DNA of 44,912 nucleotides, taken from the NCBI GenBank assembly GCA_947525975.1, contig CANNVE010000021.1:1-44912 (forward strand), written 5' to 3'. A model generated the notes under the pieces. It saw only the letters and a list, made by a program, of their open reading frames with translations, was not told the DNA's origin and did no database searches. The translations under genes were made by a program, and so were the position numbers. Positions 16,130 to 23,276 of this stretch are shown here, piece by piece (position 1 is the stretch's first letter; every line of letters starts with the position of its first letter). Source of the stretch: an uncultured Muribaculaceae bacterium. Its GTDB lineage: Bacteria > Bacteroidota > Bacteroidia > Bacteroidales > Muribaculaceae.

Positions 16130-17321
16130 TTCAGCACAATACACCCCCTCGCCGCTCGAGCGCATGCTCGGCATCTCGATACCGAGGCCTATGGTGACAA
16201 TAGGTCTGCCGGCTCCGTCGGCCGACGAACGCCGCTTTCCGCTGACACCGGAGGCCGCCGGCATGCTTGTGGAGCGCGGCTTCGCCGTCAAGATCGAAAA
16301 AGGAGCCTCTGAAAGCATACATTACAACGACCTGCGGTATCGCCAGCAAGGAGCGGAGATTTGCCGTCGCGACGAAGCCCTCAGAGCCGACATCGTGATA
16401 TGCCTGTCGCCGCTTTCCACGGCAGAGGCAAGGATGCTCAAGCGGGGAGGGATGCTGATGACGCTGATGCGATCGGTGGAGGAGGCTCCCGAAGTGGTGA
16501 AAGTGCTGCTGCGCGACAGGGTCATAGCAATTGCCCTTGACCGCGTAGTCGACTCTATGGGACACAAGCCCTTCGCCGACATCCTCGCCGAGATCTCAGG
16601 CCGGGCCGCCATAGCCATAGCCTCTTCGCTCCTGGCCGACGCCGAGCACGGCAAGGGCATACTCCTTGGCGGCGTGGCCGGCATCGTGCCCTGTGAAGTG
16701 TGCATCATAGGCTCTGGCATCGACGCCTGCGCCGCTGCCCGCTCATCGCTTGGGCTTGGAGCGATGGTGCGCATGTTTGACAACGACGTATACCGCCTGC
16801 GCTCGGCCATGCGCGAACTCGGCCCGGGAGTGATGGGCTCGGCCCTGCACCCGAGAGTGCTTCTCAACGCCCTGCGATCAGCCGATGTGGTTGTGGCCAC
16901 TCCTGTCATGCCGCTGCATGTGCTCACAGCCGACGCCGTGGCCGAAATGAAGTCGGGCGTGGTGATCTTTGACCTCAACGCCGATGGCGGAAAAGTTTTT
17001 CCCTCGCTCAGGCTTGTTGACCTCGGCAAGATCGACAATCCGGCCAACCGCGCATTCGCCCCGGAGGTTGAAAGCGCGCGGATATGCTATGTGTCGCCCG
17101 GCAACGCCGTGCCGCGCACGGCGGCCATGGCGCTGAGCAACACGCTGCTTACGATGCTGTCGGAGATGTTCACCTGCGAAGGCCTCACCAATGCCCTCAT
17201 GCTCAACAAGGGGCTGCAATGCGCCGTGCTCACATTCCTCGGGCGCCCCGTCAACCAGCGCATAGCCGCCATCGTGGGCATGCGCCATGTCGACATCAAC
17301 CTTCTGCTTCAATTTTCTTAA
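16119..17321 (+). CDS. Alanine dehydrogenase-like protein lacking catalytic Lys and His
   Basis: This 400-residue protein has the AlaDH/PNT N-terminal domain and the NAD-binding domain (VCIIGSGIDACAAARSSLGL, FDNDVYRLR). Its C-terminus (MRHVDINLLLQFS) resembles Bacteroidetes alanine dehydrogenases. The Arg of the substrate motif is kept (ERRFPLTP). The catalytic Lys, normally in KVKEP-like sequence, is replaced by VICLSPL. The catalytic His, normally in LH near LFTFLHLA, is replaced by LMTLMRSVE. It therefore may not deaminate alanine. It overlaps aroK by 11 bases. The altered residues are judged against remembered sequences, not an alignment. Confidence 0.8.
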   Translation: MGNNSAQYTPSPLERMLGISIPRPMVTIGLPAPSADERRFPLTPEAAGMLVERGFAVKIEKGASESIHYNDLRYRQQGAEICRRDEALRADIVICLSPLSTAEARMLKRGGMLMTLMRSVEEAPEVVKVLLRDRVIAIALDRVVDSMGHKPFADILAEISGRAAIAIASSLLADAEHGKGILLGGVAGIVPCEVCIIGSGIDACAAARSSLGLGAMVRMFDNDVYRLRSAMRELGPGVMGSALHPRVLLNALRSADVVVATPVMPLHVLTADAVAEMKSGVVIFDLNADGGKVFPSLRLVDLGKIDNPANRAFAPEVESARICYVSPGNAVPRTAAMALSNTLLTMLSEMFTCEGLTNALMLNKGLQCAVLTFLGRPVNQRIAAIVGMRHVDINLLLQFS

Positions 17322-17330
17322 CCATCAGTC

Positions 17331-17975
17331 ATGCCATCACGTAAATTCTACGTTGTATTCAAAGGCTATCAGCCCGGAATCTACGATACTTGGGAGGAAT
17401 GCAAGGCGCAAGTCGACGGATTTCACGGCGCCTCATATAAAGGATATCCTACCTGCGAGGACGCCACCGAGGCATTCCGCAAAGCCATGGACGTGGAGGA
17501 GACGCAATTCTACACTTTTTTGGCCAAAGCGCAGATAGCCACCACCAATTATGATGCATTCCCGCAGATACGGCAGGATGCGATAGCCGTGGACGGCGCC
17601 TGCGACATGAATCCTGGCGGCAACGTCGAGTACCAAGGAGTGAGAGTGGGCACCGGCGAGCGCATCTTCCATTTCGGCCCGGCGCCCCACGGATCAAACA
17701 ACATAGGCGAATACCTCGGCCTCATCCACGCCCTTGCACTTCTCGACAAGCAAGGTGACCACACCACCCCAATCTACACCGACTCGCGCACAGCCCTCGC
17801 ATGGCTGCGCCGCCGAGGCCATAAGTCAACGGTGCAGATGCCCGCTGACTGCAAACTGGCTCAGATGCTGGCTCGGGCAGACATGTGGATACAGACCCAC
17901 ACACCCCTCAACCCGGTGCTGAAATGGGACACCGAGCAGTGGGGAGAGATTCCCGCCGACTTCGGGCGCAAATGA
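17331..17975 (+). CDS. rnhA: Ribonuclease HI with N-terminal viroplasmin-like hybrid-binding domain
   Basis: This 214-residue enzyme cuts RNA in RNA:DNA hybrids. Residues 4-50 (KFYVVFKGYQPGIYDTWEEC) form the RNase H1 N-terminal hybrid-binding (viroplasmin) domain. The catalytic domain carries the four acidic residues Asp88 (AVDGACD), Glu127 (NNIGEYLG), Asp151 (YTDSRTAL) and Asp200 (KWDTEQWG). This layout is common in Bacteroidetes RNase HI. It follows the alanine-dehydrogenase-like gene by nine bases and probably shares its transcript. The next gene is convergent at 17985, with no terminator between. Confidence 0.92.
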   Translation: MPSRKFYVVFKGYQPGIYDTWEECKAQVDGFHGASYKGYPTCEDATEAFRKAMDVEETQFYTFLAKAQIATTNYDAFPQIRQDAIAVDGACDMNPGGNVEYQGVRVGTGERIFHFGPAPHGSNNIGEYLGLIHALALLDKQGDHTTPIYTDSRTALAWLRRRGHKSTVQMPADCKLAQMLARADMWIQTHTPLNPVLKWDTEQWGEIPADFGRK

Positions 17976-17984
17976 CGGCGCGCG

Positions 17985-18596
17985 TCAGTCGTATTTGAGA
18001 CTGAAGTTGAATATGCGGTAGAAGTTGCAGCCTATGAGATTTCCGATCACGGCCATCACGTAGTTGACCATCACCGACGGCGTGATCTCCGACAGCGGCG
18101 AAGCGCAGATGTAGAAGGCATCGGCGATGCTGTGGATGAATCCGCAGAGGATGAACACCGGCACGGCGAACAGCAGAGGCAGGAACAATTTTTCGCGGCC
18201 GAATTTCACCGCCGTTGTCATCATATATCCGCACAGAGCAGCAAGCACCACCACTTGCCACCAATCGAGCATGCCGCGCTTCGCGGTGATGGCGCCGGCT
18301 GCCTCCATTATGCCTTCATGACAGCCATTCATGGCTGCGGCCATGCCCAGGCATCCGGCTATGTTTCCGAGCAATATCAATCCCAGGCGTTTGAGGTCGG
18401 CCATGTTCATGACGAAACCCGCTGTGCCTGTATAGAGGGGCAGCCTGAAGTGCACGCAGGCGAGCAGACCGAAGGCGAACAGCACAGCCCCCGCCACGCC
18501 GCCTACCCTGAGGTAAACCACGCATCCTATCGAAATCGAAATGCCGGCAAGCACAGCTCCGCCAAGAAGCCTGGCCAAAGAGAAATCCCTTTTCAT
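17985..18596 (-). CDS. Formate/nitrite transporter (FNT) family channel, short form
   Basis: This 203-residue membrane protein starts MKRDFSLARLLGG; an ATG two codons upstream is possible. It has about six hydrophobic helices. Family-type segments are GTAGFVMNMADL, LCGYMMTTAVKF and GFIHSIADAFYI, the last matching the GFEHSVANM pattern of FNT. Characterised FNT proteins are 260-285 residues, so this one is short, mainly at the N-terminus and first loop. The substrate is probably a small monovalent anion such as formate, which fits the oxalate-to-formate genes nearby, but this is inference. Confidence 0.72.
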   Translation of the reverse strand: MKRDFSLARLLGGAVLAGISISIGCVVYLRVGGVAGAVLFAFGLLACVHFRLPLYTGTAGFVMNMADLKRLGLILLGNIAGCLGMAAAMNGCHEGIMEAAGAITAKRGMLDWWQVVVLAALCGYMMTTAVKFGREKLFLPLLFAVPVFILCGFIHSIADAFYICASPLSEITPSVMVNYVMAVIGNLIGCNFYRIFNFSLKYD

Positions 18597-18652
18597 AAGC
18601 ATAAACAGTGTTTTTAACGCAGAAAAACAAACTAACGTGAAATTACAGGTTG

Positions 18653-18660
18653 CAAAGTTA
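18653..18660 (-). promoter_or_regulatory. -7 box of the FNT gene
   Basis: TAACTTTG on the minus strand lies 57 bp before the ATG at 18596. A matching TTG at 19-21 bp is not found. Confidence 0.4.
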
Positions 18661-18680
18661 CAAAAAATCGCTCAAAAAAA

Positions 18681-18711
18681 TTGTCTGTCTCACAAAAAAG
18701 GCCTATCTTTG
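18681..18711 (+). promoter_or_regulatory. Promoter of tRNA-Ser
   Basis: TTG (18681-18683), a 20-bp spacer and TATCTTTG (18704-18711) lie directly before the tRNA at 18731. Confidence 0.7.
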
Positions 18712-18730
18712 CACCGTCAAAACAAATCAA

Positions 18731-18818
18731 GGAAAGATGCTCGAGTGGCTGAAGAGGCAGACCTGGAAAGTCTGTAACGGTCGAAAGCCGTTCGCGGGTT
18801 CGAATCCCGCTCTTTCCG
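18731..18818 (+). tRNA. tRNA-Ser(GGA)
   Basis: An 88-nt class II tRNA with acceptor arms GGAAAGA/TCTTTCC, a D arm, an anticodon stem CAGAC/GTCTG with loop CTGGAAA (anticodon GGA), a long variable arm (AACGGTCGAAAGCCGTT) and a T arm with GGGTTCGAATCCC. CCA is not encoded, as usual in Bacteroidetes. It reads UCC and UCU codons. Confidence 0.97.
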
Positions 18819-18823
18819 CAAAG

Positions 18824-18851
18824 AAAGCCGCTGAATTTCAGTGGCTTTTTT
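18824..18851 (+). terminator. Terminator after tRNA-Ser
   Basis: AAAGCCGCTG pairs with CAGTGGCTTT (one G-T pair) around a short AATTT loop and is followed by a T run. Confidence 0.75.
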
Positions 18852-18908
18852 GTTTAAAGACGGGATGAGAACCAAAGGGTTCGTCACCGCGAAGCGCTTG
18901 CGCGGCAA

Positions 18909-18929
18909 GAATCCCGCTCTTTCCGCAAA
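18909..18929 (+). repeat. 21-bp duplicate of the tRNA-Ser 3' end
   Basis: The 21 bases 18802-18822 (end of the T arm, acceptor 3' strand and two bases past the gene) recur exactly at 18909-18929. Upstream of the copy, GGGTTCG is present at 18878-18884 but separated from AATCCCGC by about 26 nt containing a near-palindrome centred on AAGCGCTT. The remaining gap to 19044 is AT-rich with long T runs and no gene. Confidence 0.8.
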
Positions 18930-19044
18930 TAGCCCGGCATTGCAGGGCACACAGACACCTAAACCGCATGCTATCAGCAAGCATTGTGGTTTTTTCTTTT
19001 TTTTCCACGGCTCCGATTATCATATCGATCCCCCAATTTTTTTT

Positions 19045-19074
19045 TTGAGATTTTGACTATTTTGACTAACTTTG
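19045..19074 (+). promoter_or_regulatory. Promoter of the efflux operon
   Basis: TTG (19045-19047), a 19-bp spacer and TAACTTTG (19067-19074) leave a leader of about 210 nt before the tolC-like ATG at 19290. Confidence 0.65.
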
Positions 19075-19098
19075 CACCCGGAAAAGCGCATAAAGCGC

Positions 19099-19203
19099 AT
19101 GCTACAACAAATGAAAAATTCAAGCAGCAGATATTCGGGCCGTCCTGTCCATTACCTAATCAGCCGCCTCAGGTACGCTGACGTCATCATTCTGCTCATT
19201 TAG
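19099..19203 (+). CDS. Candidate leader peptide upstream of the efflux operon
   Basis: A 34-codon ORF (or 30 codons from the second in-frame ATG at 19111) lies wholly within the long leader. The peptide reads MKNSSSRYSGRPVHYLISRL and ends RYADVIILLI, with a hydrophobic C-terminal stretch immediately before the TAG. Position, size and the overlap of its last codons with an RNA helix arm suggest a ribosome-sensing leader peptide. Nothing in the sequence proves translation. Confidence 0.45.
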   Translation: MLQQMKNSSSRYSGRPVHYLISRLRYADVIILLI

Positions 19204-19246
19204 GCCTTTAGGTCACATCGGACCGTACCTCCGGGAGGTTGGGCGG
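19164..19246 (+). promoter_or_regulatory. Attenuator-like RNA structure with two mutually exclusive helices
   Basis: AGGTACG at 19171-19177, inside the leader peptide codons, can pair with CGTACCT at 19224-19230, reinforced by CCGCC (19164-19168) with GGCGG (19242-19246). Alternatively ACCTC (19227-19231) forms a local hairpin with GAGGT (19235-19239). Both use 19227-19230, so only one can form. A ribosome on the end of the leader peptide would block the first helix. The regulatory effect is inferred. Confidence 0.4.
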
Positions 19247-19289
19247 TGCCTGAAATCCACACCTTAATCATCAACTTACATCCAATCTT

Positions 19290-20600
19290 ATGTCCAAGAA
19301 TCATTTTCTTGCGACGTTGATGCTGTGTGCTTGCGCATGCGGACTCAACGCCCGCGAGGCTGCGCTTGACGCTGACTCCGTGCTGCGGAGGGTGGCGTCT
19401 GTCAACGCTGACGTAAAAGCCGCACGCAGCGACTACGAAGCTGCAGTGCAGGGGATTGCGGTGGCGAAGAGCGCCAAATTACCCACACTCTCAGCCTCAC
19501 TCAACCTCAACTATTTAGGCGATGGCACTGTGCTCGACCGAGACTTTTCAGGAGCCATGCGCGACAAGCTGCCTCACTTCGGAAACACGCTCGAGGTCAA
19601 CCTCTACCAGCCCATCTACCACGGAGGCGCCATCACTGCCGGGATAGAAATGGCCCAAATCAAGGCCGACATGGCCAAAATAGGCATCGACAGGCAGGCT
19701 GAGGCATCTGGCATCGACGCCCTGGCCAGATATTTCAGCCTGATGAAGATGCACAACCTAAAGAAGGTGTACGCCGAGAACATCTCACTCACCCGCCGCC
19801 TCATCGAAAACATGGCCGAAAGGCACAGGCAGGGCACGGCGCTCAAAAACGATGTCACTCGCTACGAACTGCGCCTGTCGTCGCTGACGTATGACTCCCT
19901 GTCGATCGACAATTCCATCTCGGTGCTCAACCACGACCTTGCCTCGCTCTTGGGATACGAAGAGGGCACGGAAATCGTGACAGCCGACGAGGACTTCATC
20001 TTGCCCGAGAATATGCCCGAATCATGGTGGCAAGCCGCAGCGGCCGGCTCCTCGCCTGATCTCATGGCCATAGACAAGGCCCACACATTGGCCGGCGCGG
20101 CGCTAAAGCTTGAGAAAGCCGCCCGAAGGCCGTCGGTGGGCATAGTGATCGGCGACCAGCTGACGGGGCCCATCACCTTCGAGATTCCGGCGATCAACAA
20201 GAACTACAACGCTTGGTATGCGGGCGTGTCTGTGAAATACCAAATATCTTCGCTCTGGACGTCGGGCAAGAAAGAAAAGCAGAGGCGCCTCGAGATGGCC
20301 CACATACAGGATCAGCGCGATGCGTCGGCCCAGGCCATCAGCCGCGGAGTGCACCAGGCCTACACGGCGCTGACTCAGGCCAGGCAGATGCTTGAGACCG
20401 AGACAGCCAACGTCAGGCTCGCCAACGAAAACTACGACGTGGTGCAGACGCGATTTGACAACGACATGGCCCTGCTTACCGACATGCTCGACGCCTCCAC
20501 AGCCAAGCTCGACGCCGAGACACGCCTTGTCAACGCCCGAATCGACCTTATGCTCTCTTTCTACAAATTAAAATTCATATCCGGGACTCTCTACAGATAA
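19290..20600 (+). CDS. TolC-family outer-membrane efflux protein
   Basis: This 436-residue protein has a signal peptide (MSKNHFLATLMLCACACGLNA) and the TolC repeat of long helices: DADSVLRRVASVNADVKAARSDYEAAVQGI near the start and VRLANENYDVVQTRFDN near the end, with beta segments such as LEVNLYQPIYHGGAITAGI. It forms the outer-membrane exit duct of a tripartite pump. It is followed by the membrane-fusion gene after 30 bp. Length is normal for the family. Confidence 0.93.
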   Translation: MSKNHFLATLMLCACACGLNAREAALDADSVLRRVASVNADVKAARSDYEAAVQGIAVAKSAKLPTLSASLNLNYLGDGTVLDRDFSGAMRDKLPHFGNTLEVNLYQPIYHGGAITAGIEMAQIKADMAKIGIDRQAEASGIDALARYFSLMKMHNLKKVYAENISLTRRLIENMAERHRQGTALKNDVTRYELRLSSLTYDSLSIDNSISVLNHDLASLLGYEEGTEIVTADEDFILPENMPESWWQAAAAGSSPDLMAIDKAHTLAGAALKLEKAARRPSVGIVIGDQLTGPITFEIPAINKNYNAWYAGVSVKYQISSLWTSGKKEKQRRLEMAHIQDQRDASAQAISRGVHQAYTALTQARQMLETETANVRLANENYDVVQTRFDNDMALLTDMLDASTAKLDAETRLVNARIDLMLSFYKLKFISGTLYR

Positions 20601-20630
20601 CCTCCCTATCCAAACTGACACATCAAAAAC

Positions 20631-21665
20631 ATGAAACAGAAAACACGCCGCCGCCTGCAGAACGCAGGCGTCATCACCCTGATATGCCTGTGCCTGGCAT
20701 GGGTGGCCACCCGATTCTGGGGCTTCACATCATCAGCCTACACCGACAATGCCCACACAGAGCGCCTCATAGTTCCGGTCAACAGCCGGGTGCAGGGATT
20801 TGTAACAGAGGTGAGATTTGACGATTTCAGCCGCGTAAAGAAAGGCGACACGCTCGTGATCATCGACGACGCCGAATACGCACTGAGGCTTGCGCAGGCG
20901 AAGGCCGACCTGCAGAGCGCATCATCAGGCAAAGACGCCCTGACCACGTCGACCTCAACCTCCCGCAATGACGTAGCCGTGAGCGAAGCGGCCATCGACG
21001 AGGCCAAGGCTCTTCTTGACAACGCCGCTCTCGACCTCAAGCGCTACGAAGGCCTCTTGCTAAAGGGCGCGGTCACACGTCAGCAATACGACGCCGTAAA
21101 GGCCAATCACGCCGCCTTGAGCGCCAAATATCTGTCTCTGACCCGCAGGAAGCAGTCATCGTCGATGGTGGTGGCCGAAAAGACAGTGAGGCTCGGACAG
21201 AATGACGCAGCCATAGAGATGGCCAAGGCAGCCCTGCGCCTTGCCGAGCTCAACCTGTCATACACAGTGATAACGGCACCGTGCGACGGCTACTGCGCCG
21301 ACAAGGCCATCAAACCCGGCCAGCTCGTGCAGCCAGGCCAGACGCTCGTAGACATTGTCGATGCCGATGACGTATGGGTCATAGCCAACTACCGCGAGAA
21401 GCAAACAGCCGGCATGCAGCCGGGAGACTCGGTCGAGGTCCGCGTCGACGCAATCCCCGGCAAAACCTACGCAGCCGTCATCTCGGAGATTTCTCCGGCC
21501 ACAGGAGCCGCATACGCCGGGGTCACACGCCAGCAGGCCATGGGCAATTTCGTGAAGGTGGAGCAGCGCATTCCCGTCAAGATAAGGTTCACCGGAGCCA
21601 ACTCCCCGGCTGACCTGAGCCTGCTGCGCGCCGGCATGAACGTAGAATGCAAAGTGATCGACTGA
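20631..21665 (+). CDS. HlyD/EmrA-type membrane-fusion protein
   Basis: This 344-residue periplasmic adaptor has a single N-terminal membrane helix (about residues 13-33) after a basic start MKQKTRRRLQ. The biotinyl-lipoyl half motifs follow (VNSRVQGFVTEVRFDDFSRV and KPGQLVQPGQTLVDIV), separated by a long coiled-coil hairpin (about 90-190), then a beta-barrel region. It links the MFS pump to the TolC-like duct. Its stop overlaps the MFS ATG (TGATG). Confidence 0.93.
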   Translation: MKQKTRRRLQNAGVITLICLCLAWVATRFWGFTSSAYTDNAHTERLIVPVNSRVQGFVTEVRFDDFSRVKKGDTLVIIDDAEYALRLAQAKADLQSASSGKDALTTSTSTSRNDVAVSEAAIDEAKALLDNAALDLKRYEGLLLKGAVTRQQYDAVKANHAALSAKYLSLTRRKQSSSMVVAEKTVRLGQNDAAIEMAKAALRLAELNLSYTVITAPCDGYCADKAIKPGQLVQPGQTLVDIVDADDVWVIANYREKQTAGMQPGDSVEVRVDAIPGKTYAAVISEISPATGAAYAGVTRQQAMGNFVKVEQRIPVKIRFTGANSPADLSLLRAGMNVECKVID

Positions 21666-23170
21666 TGGCCCACGACATGCCCCCGGTGAGGCTTCTCACC
21701 CAATTGCTCATGTTCAAGACATGGGTGCCCCGCCCCGTGAGATTCTGGACTCTGATGGTCTTCATCGTGCTATTCCAGTTCACGGGAGGCATCTATGTGT
21801 CTTCAATCTCGCAGATACAAGGCGAGCTGGCCTTCATCTCCGAAGATGTCACCATGGCCAGCTATTGCTCCCTGATTGGCCTCAACATGATATTCCCGAT
21901 GCTCTTCCGCTGGAAATTCTACTTCTTTACGCGCCAGATGTGGTTCGTGGCCAGCATCGGCAGCCTCGTCTGCGCCGTGGCTGCCTTCTACTGCCAGGCG
22001 GCATGGCTTTTGGGCGGTATTTGCCTGCTGGCCGGATATTTCAAGCTGATGGGCATGTTCGCCACGGTGTCGAATGTGCAGCTGTGCTGGACACCGACGC
22101 GCAGCTTCGGTGTGTTCCTTCCTATAATATTCATGTGCGTGCTCGGCACCCTGCAGCTTGCCAACATCACAGCCACTTGGCTTGCCTACTACGCCAATTG
22201 GAAGCTTATCTACTGCGTGGTGGTGGTCATGATGCTCGCCATCGACGCCGCCACCTACTTCATGATGAAGCCCGATCATCGCTGCGGCCCTTTCGTGCCT
22301 CTGAAAGGCGTGGACTGGACGAGCCAACTCCTTTGGGCAGGCATGTGCGTGGCAGGCGCCTACGTCTTCAACTACGGCGAGCACTATGAGTGGTGGGACA
22401 GCCCACGCATACAGGCCGCATCGGCCATCGCCGTGGCGCTGCTCATTCTGGCCATAGCCCGCATGCTGCGGCTCGGCGACAGGGCCTTCATCGCTCCCTC
22501 GGCTTTCTCGCATCCGGTCACATACTACCTCATAGCCCTGCTCATGGGAGTCAACATAGTGCTTGGCGCAGCCCACTACGCCCAGCCCATCTATGTCAAC
22601 GCCATCCTCGGATATGACTCCATCAACGCCATCGACCTCAACTGGCCCCAATTAGCCGGCATCATCATGGGAGCAATCTTCTCATTCTGGGCCATAGTGA
22701 AACTGCAGTGGAGCCTGCGCCGCTATTTCTTCTGCTGCGTGCTAATATTCCTGGCCTATGCCCTGACCATGTATTTCATAGCGGTACCGCAGACGCCAAA
22801 GCACTTCCTGGCCGTGCCCATTTTCATGCTTGGCTTCGCCGATGTCATGATCGAGACCGGAGCCACTTACACCCTGTCGCAGAAACTGCCATGGCCTGCT
22901 TTCTTCCCCAACATCACCATCATCGGATTCGCACGCTGCGGCCTGGGCACAGCCGCCGGAGCAGCCATCGTAGAGCGGACCTTCGCATCCCTGTCAAGAC
23001 AGTACGGGGCCGCAGATGCCGTGCGCGAGACGTTCGGCTTGAGCGCATGGGTGCTCACGGCCCTGCTCCTGCTCATACTCGCCTCCAACCTCAGTCCGGC
23101 GCCGCGACGCCTCCTGCCCCGCTGGGCCACCGTAGTCGGGCTGCTGCGCCACCAACAAAAGGCCGGCTGA
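21665..23170 (+). CDS. MFS efflux transporter, EmrB-like
   Basis: This 501-residue membrane protein has roughly 12-14 hydrophobic helices and starts MAHDMPPVRLLTQLL at the overlap with the adaptor stop. An ATG six codons upstream lies inside that gene and is disfavoured. Position after HlyD and TolC components indicates a proton-driven tripartite drug pump of the EmrAB-TolC type. Motif A of classical DHA2 members is not obvious, so it belongs to the divergent Bacteroidetes branch. The substrate is unknown. Confidence 0.88.
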   Translation: MAHDMPPVRLLTQLLMFKTWVPRPVRFWTLMVFIVLFQFTGGIYVSSISQIQGELAFISEDVTMASYCSLIGLNMIFPMLFRWKFYFFTRQMWFVASIGSLVCAVAAFYCQAAWLLGGICLLAGYFKLMGMFATVSNVQLCWTPTRSFGVFLPIIFMCVLGTLQLANITATWLAYYANWKLIYCVVVVMMLAIDAATYFMMKPDHRCGPFVPLKGVDWTSQLLWAGMCVAGAYVFNYGEHYEWWDSPRIQAASAIAVALLILAIARMLRLGDRAFIAPSAFSHPVTYYLIALLMGVNIVLGAAHYAQPIYVNAILGYDSINAIDLNWPQLAGIIMGAIFSFWAIVKLQWSLRRYFFCCVLIFLAYALTMYFIAVPQTPKHFLAVPIFMLGFADVMIETGATYTLSQKLPWPAFFPNITIIGFARCGLGTAAGAAIVERTFASLSRQYGAADAVRETFGLSAWVLTALLLLILASNLSPAPRRLLPRWATVVGLLRHQQKAG

Positions 23171-23187
23171 CAGCAGGGACAACATGC

Positions 23188-23248
23188 CACAGGTCGCGGG
23201 TATTTCAAGGAAAAGCCTTTCGTGAAATACTTGCGACCTGTGTTTTTT
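23188..23248 (+). terminator. Rho-independent terminator of the efflux operon
   Basis: A compound hairpin has an outer 10-bp stem (23188-23197 with 23233-23242), a middle 7-bp stem (23201-23207 with 23223-23229) and a T6 tract at 23243-23248. Confidence 0.88.
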
Positions 23249-23256
23249 GTCTTGGC

Positions 23257-23276
23257 GGTCGCGATTTATCGCGACC
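23257..23276. repeat. Palindromic element, copy 1, overlapping the regulator stop
   Basis: GGTCGCGAT/ATCGCGACC forms a 9-bp stem with a TT loop. With its flanks it matches the element at 34230-34249. On the minus strand the element supplies the last codons (Gly-Ser-Arg) and the TAA stop of the regulator gene. Confidence 0.75.

Noticed and set aside
18717-18980. Minus-strand open frame of 87 codons
   Set aside because: It is antisense to tRNA-Ser and gives the common tRNA-antisense peptide (KERDSNPR...) seen in mis-annotated genomes.
21803-22651. Minus-strand open frame of 282 codons
   Set aside because: It is antisense to the MFS gene and is His/Gly-rich without domain signal.
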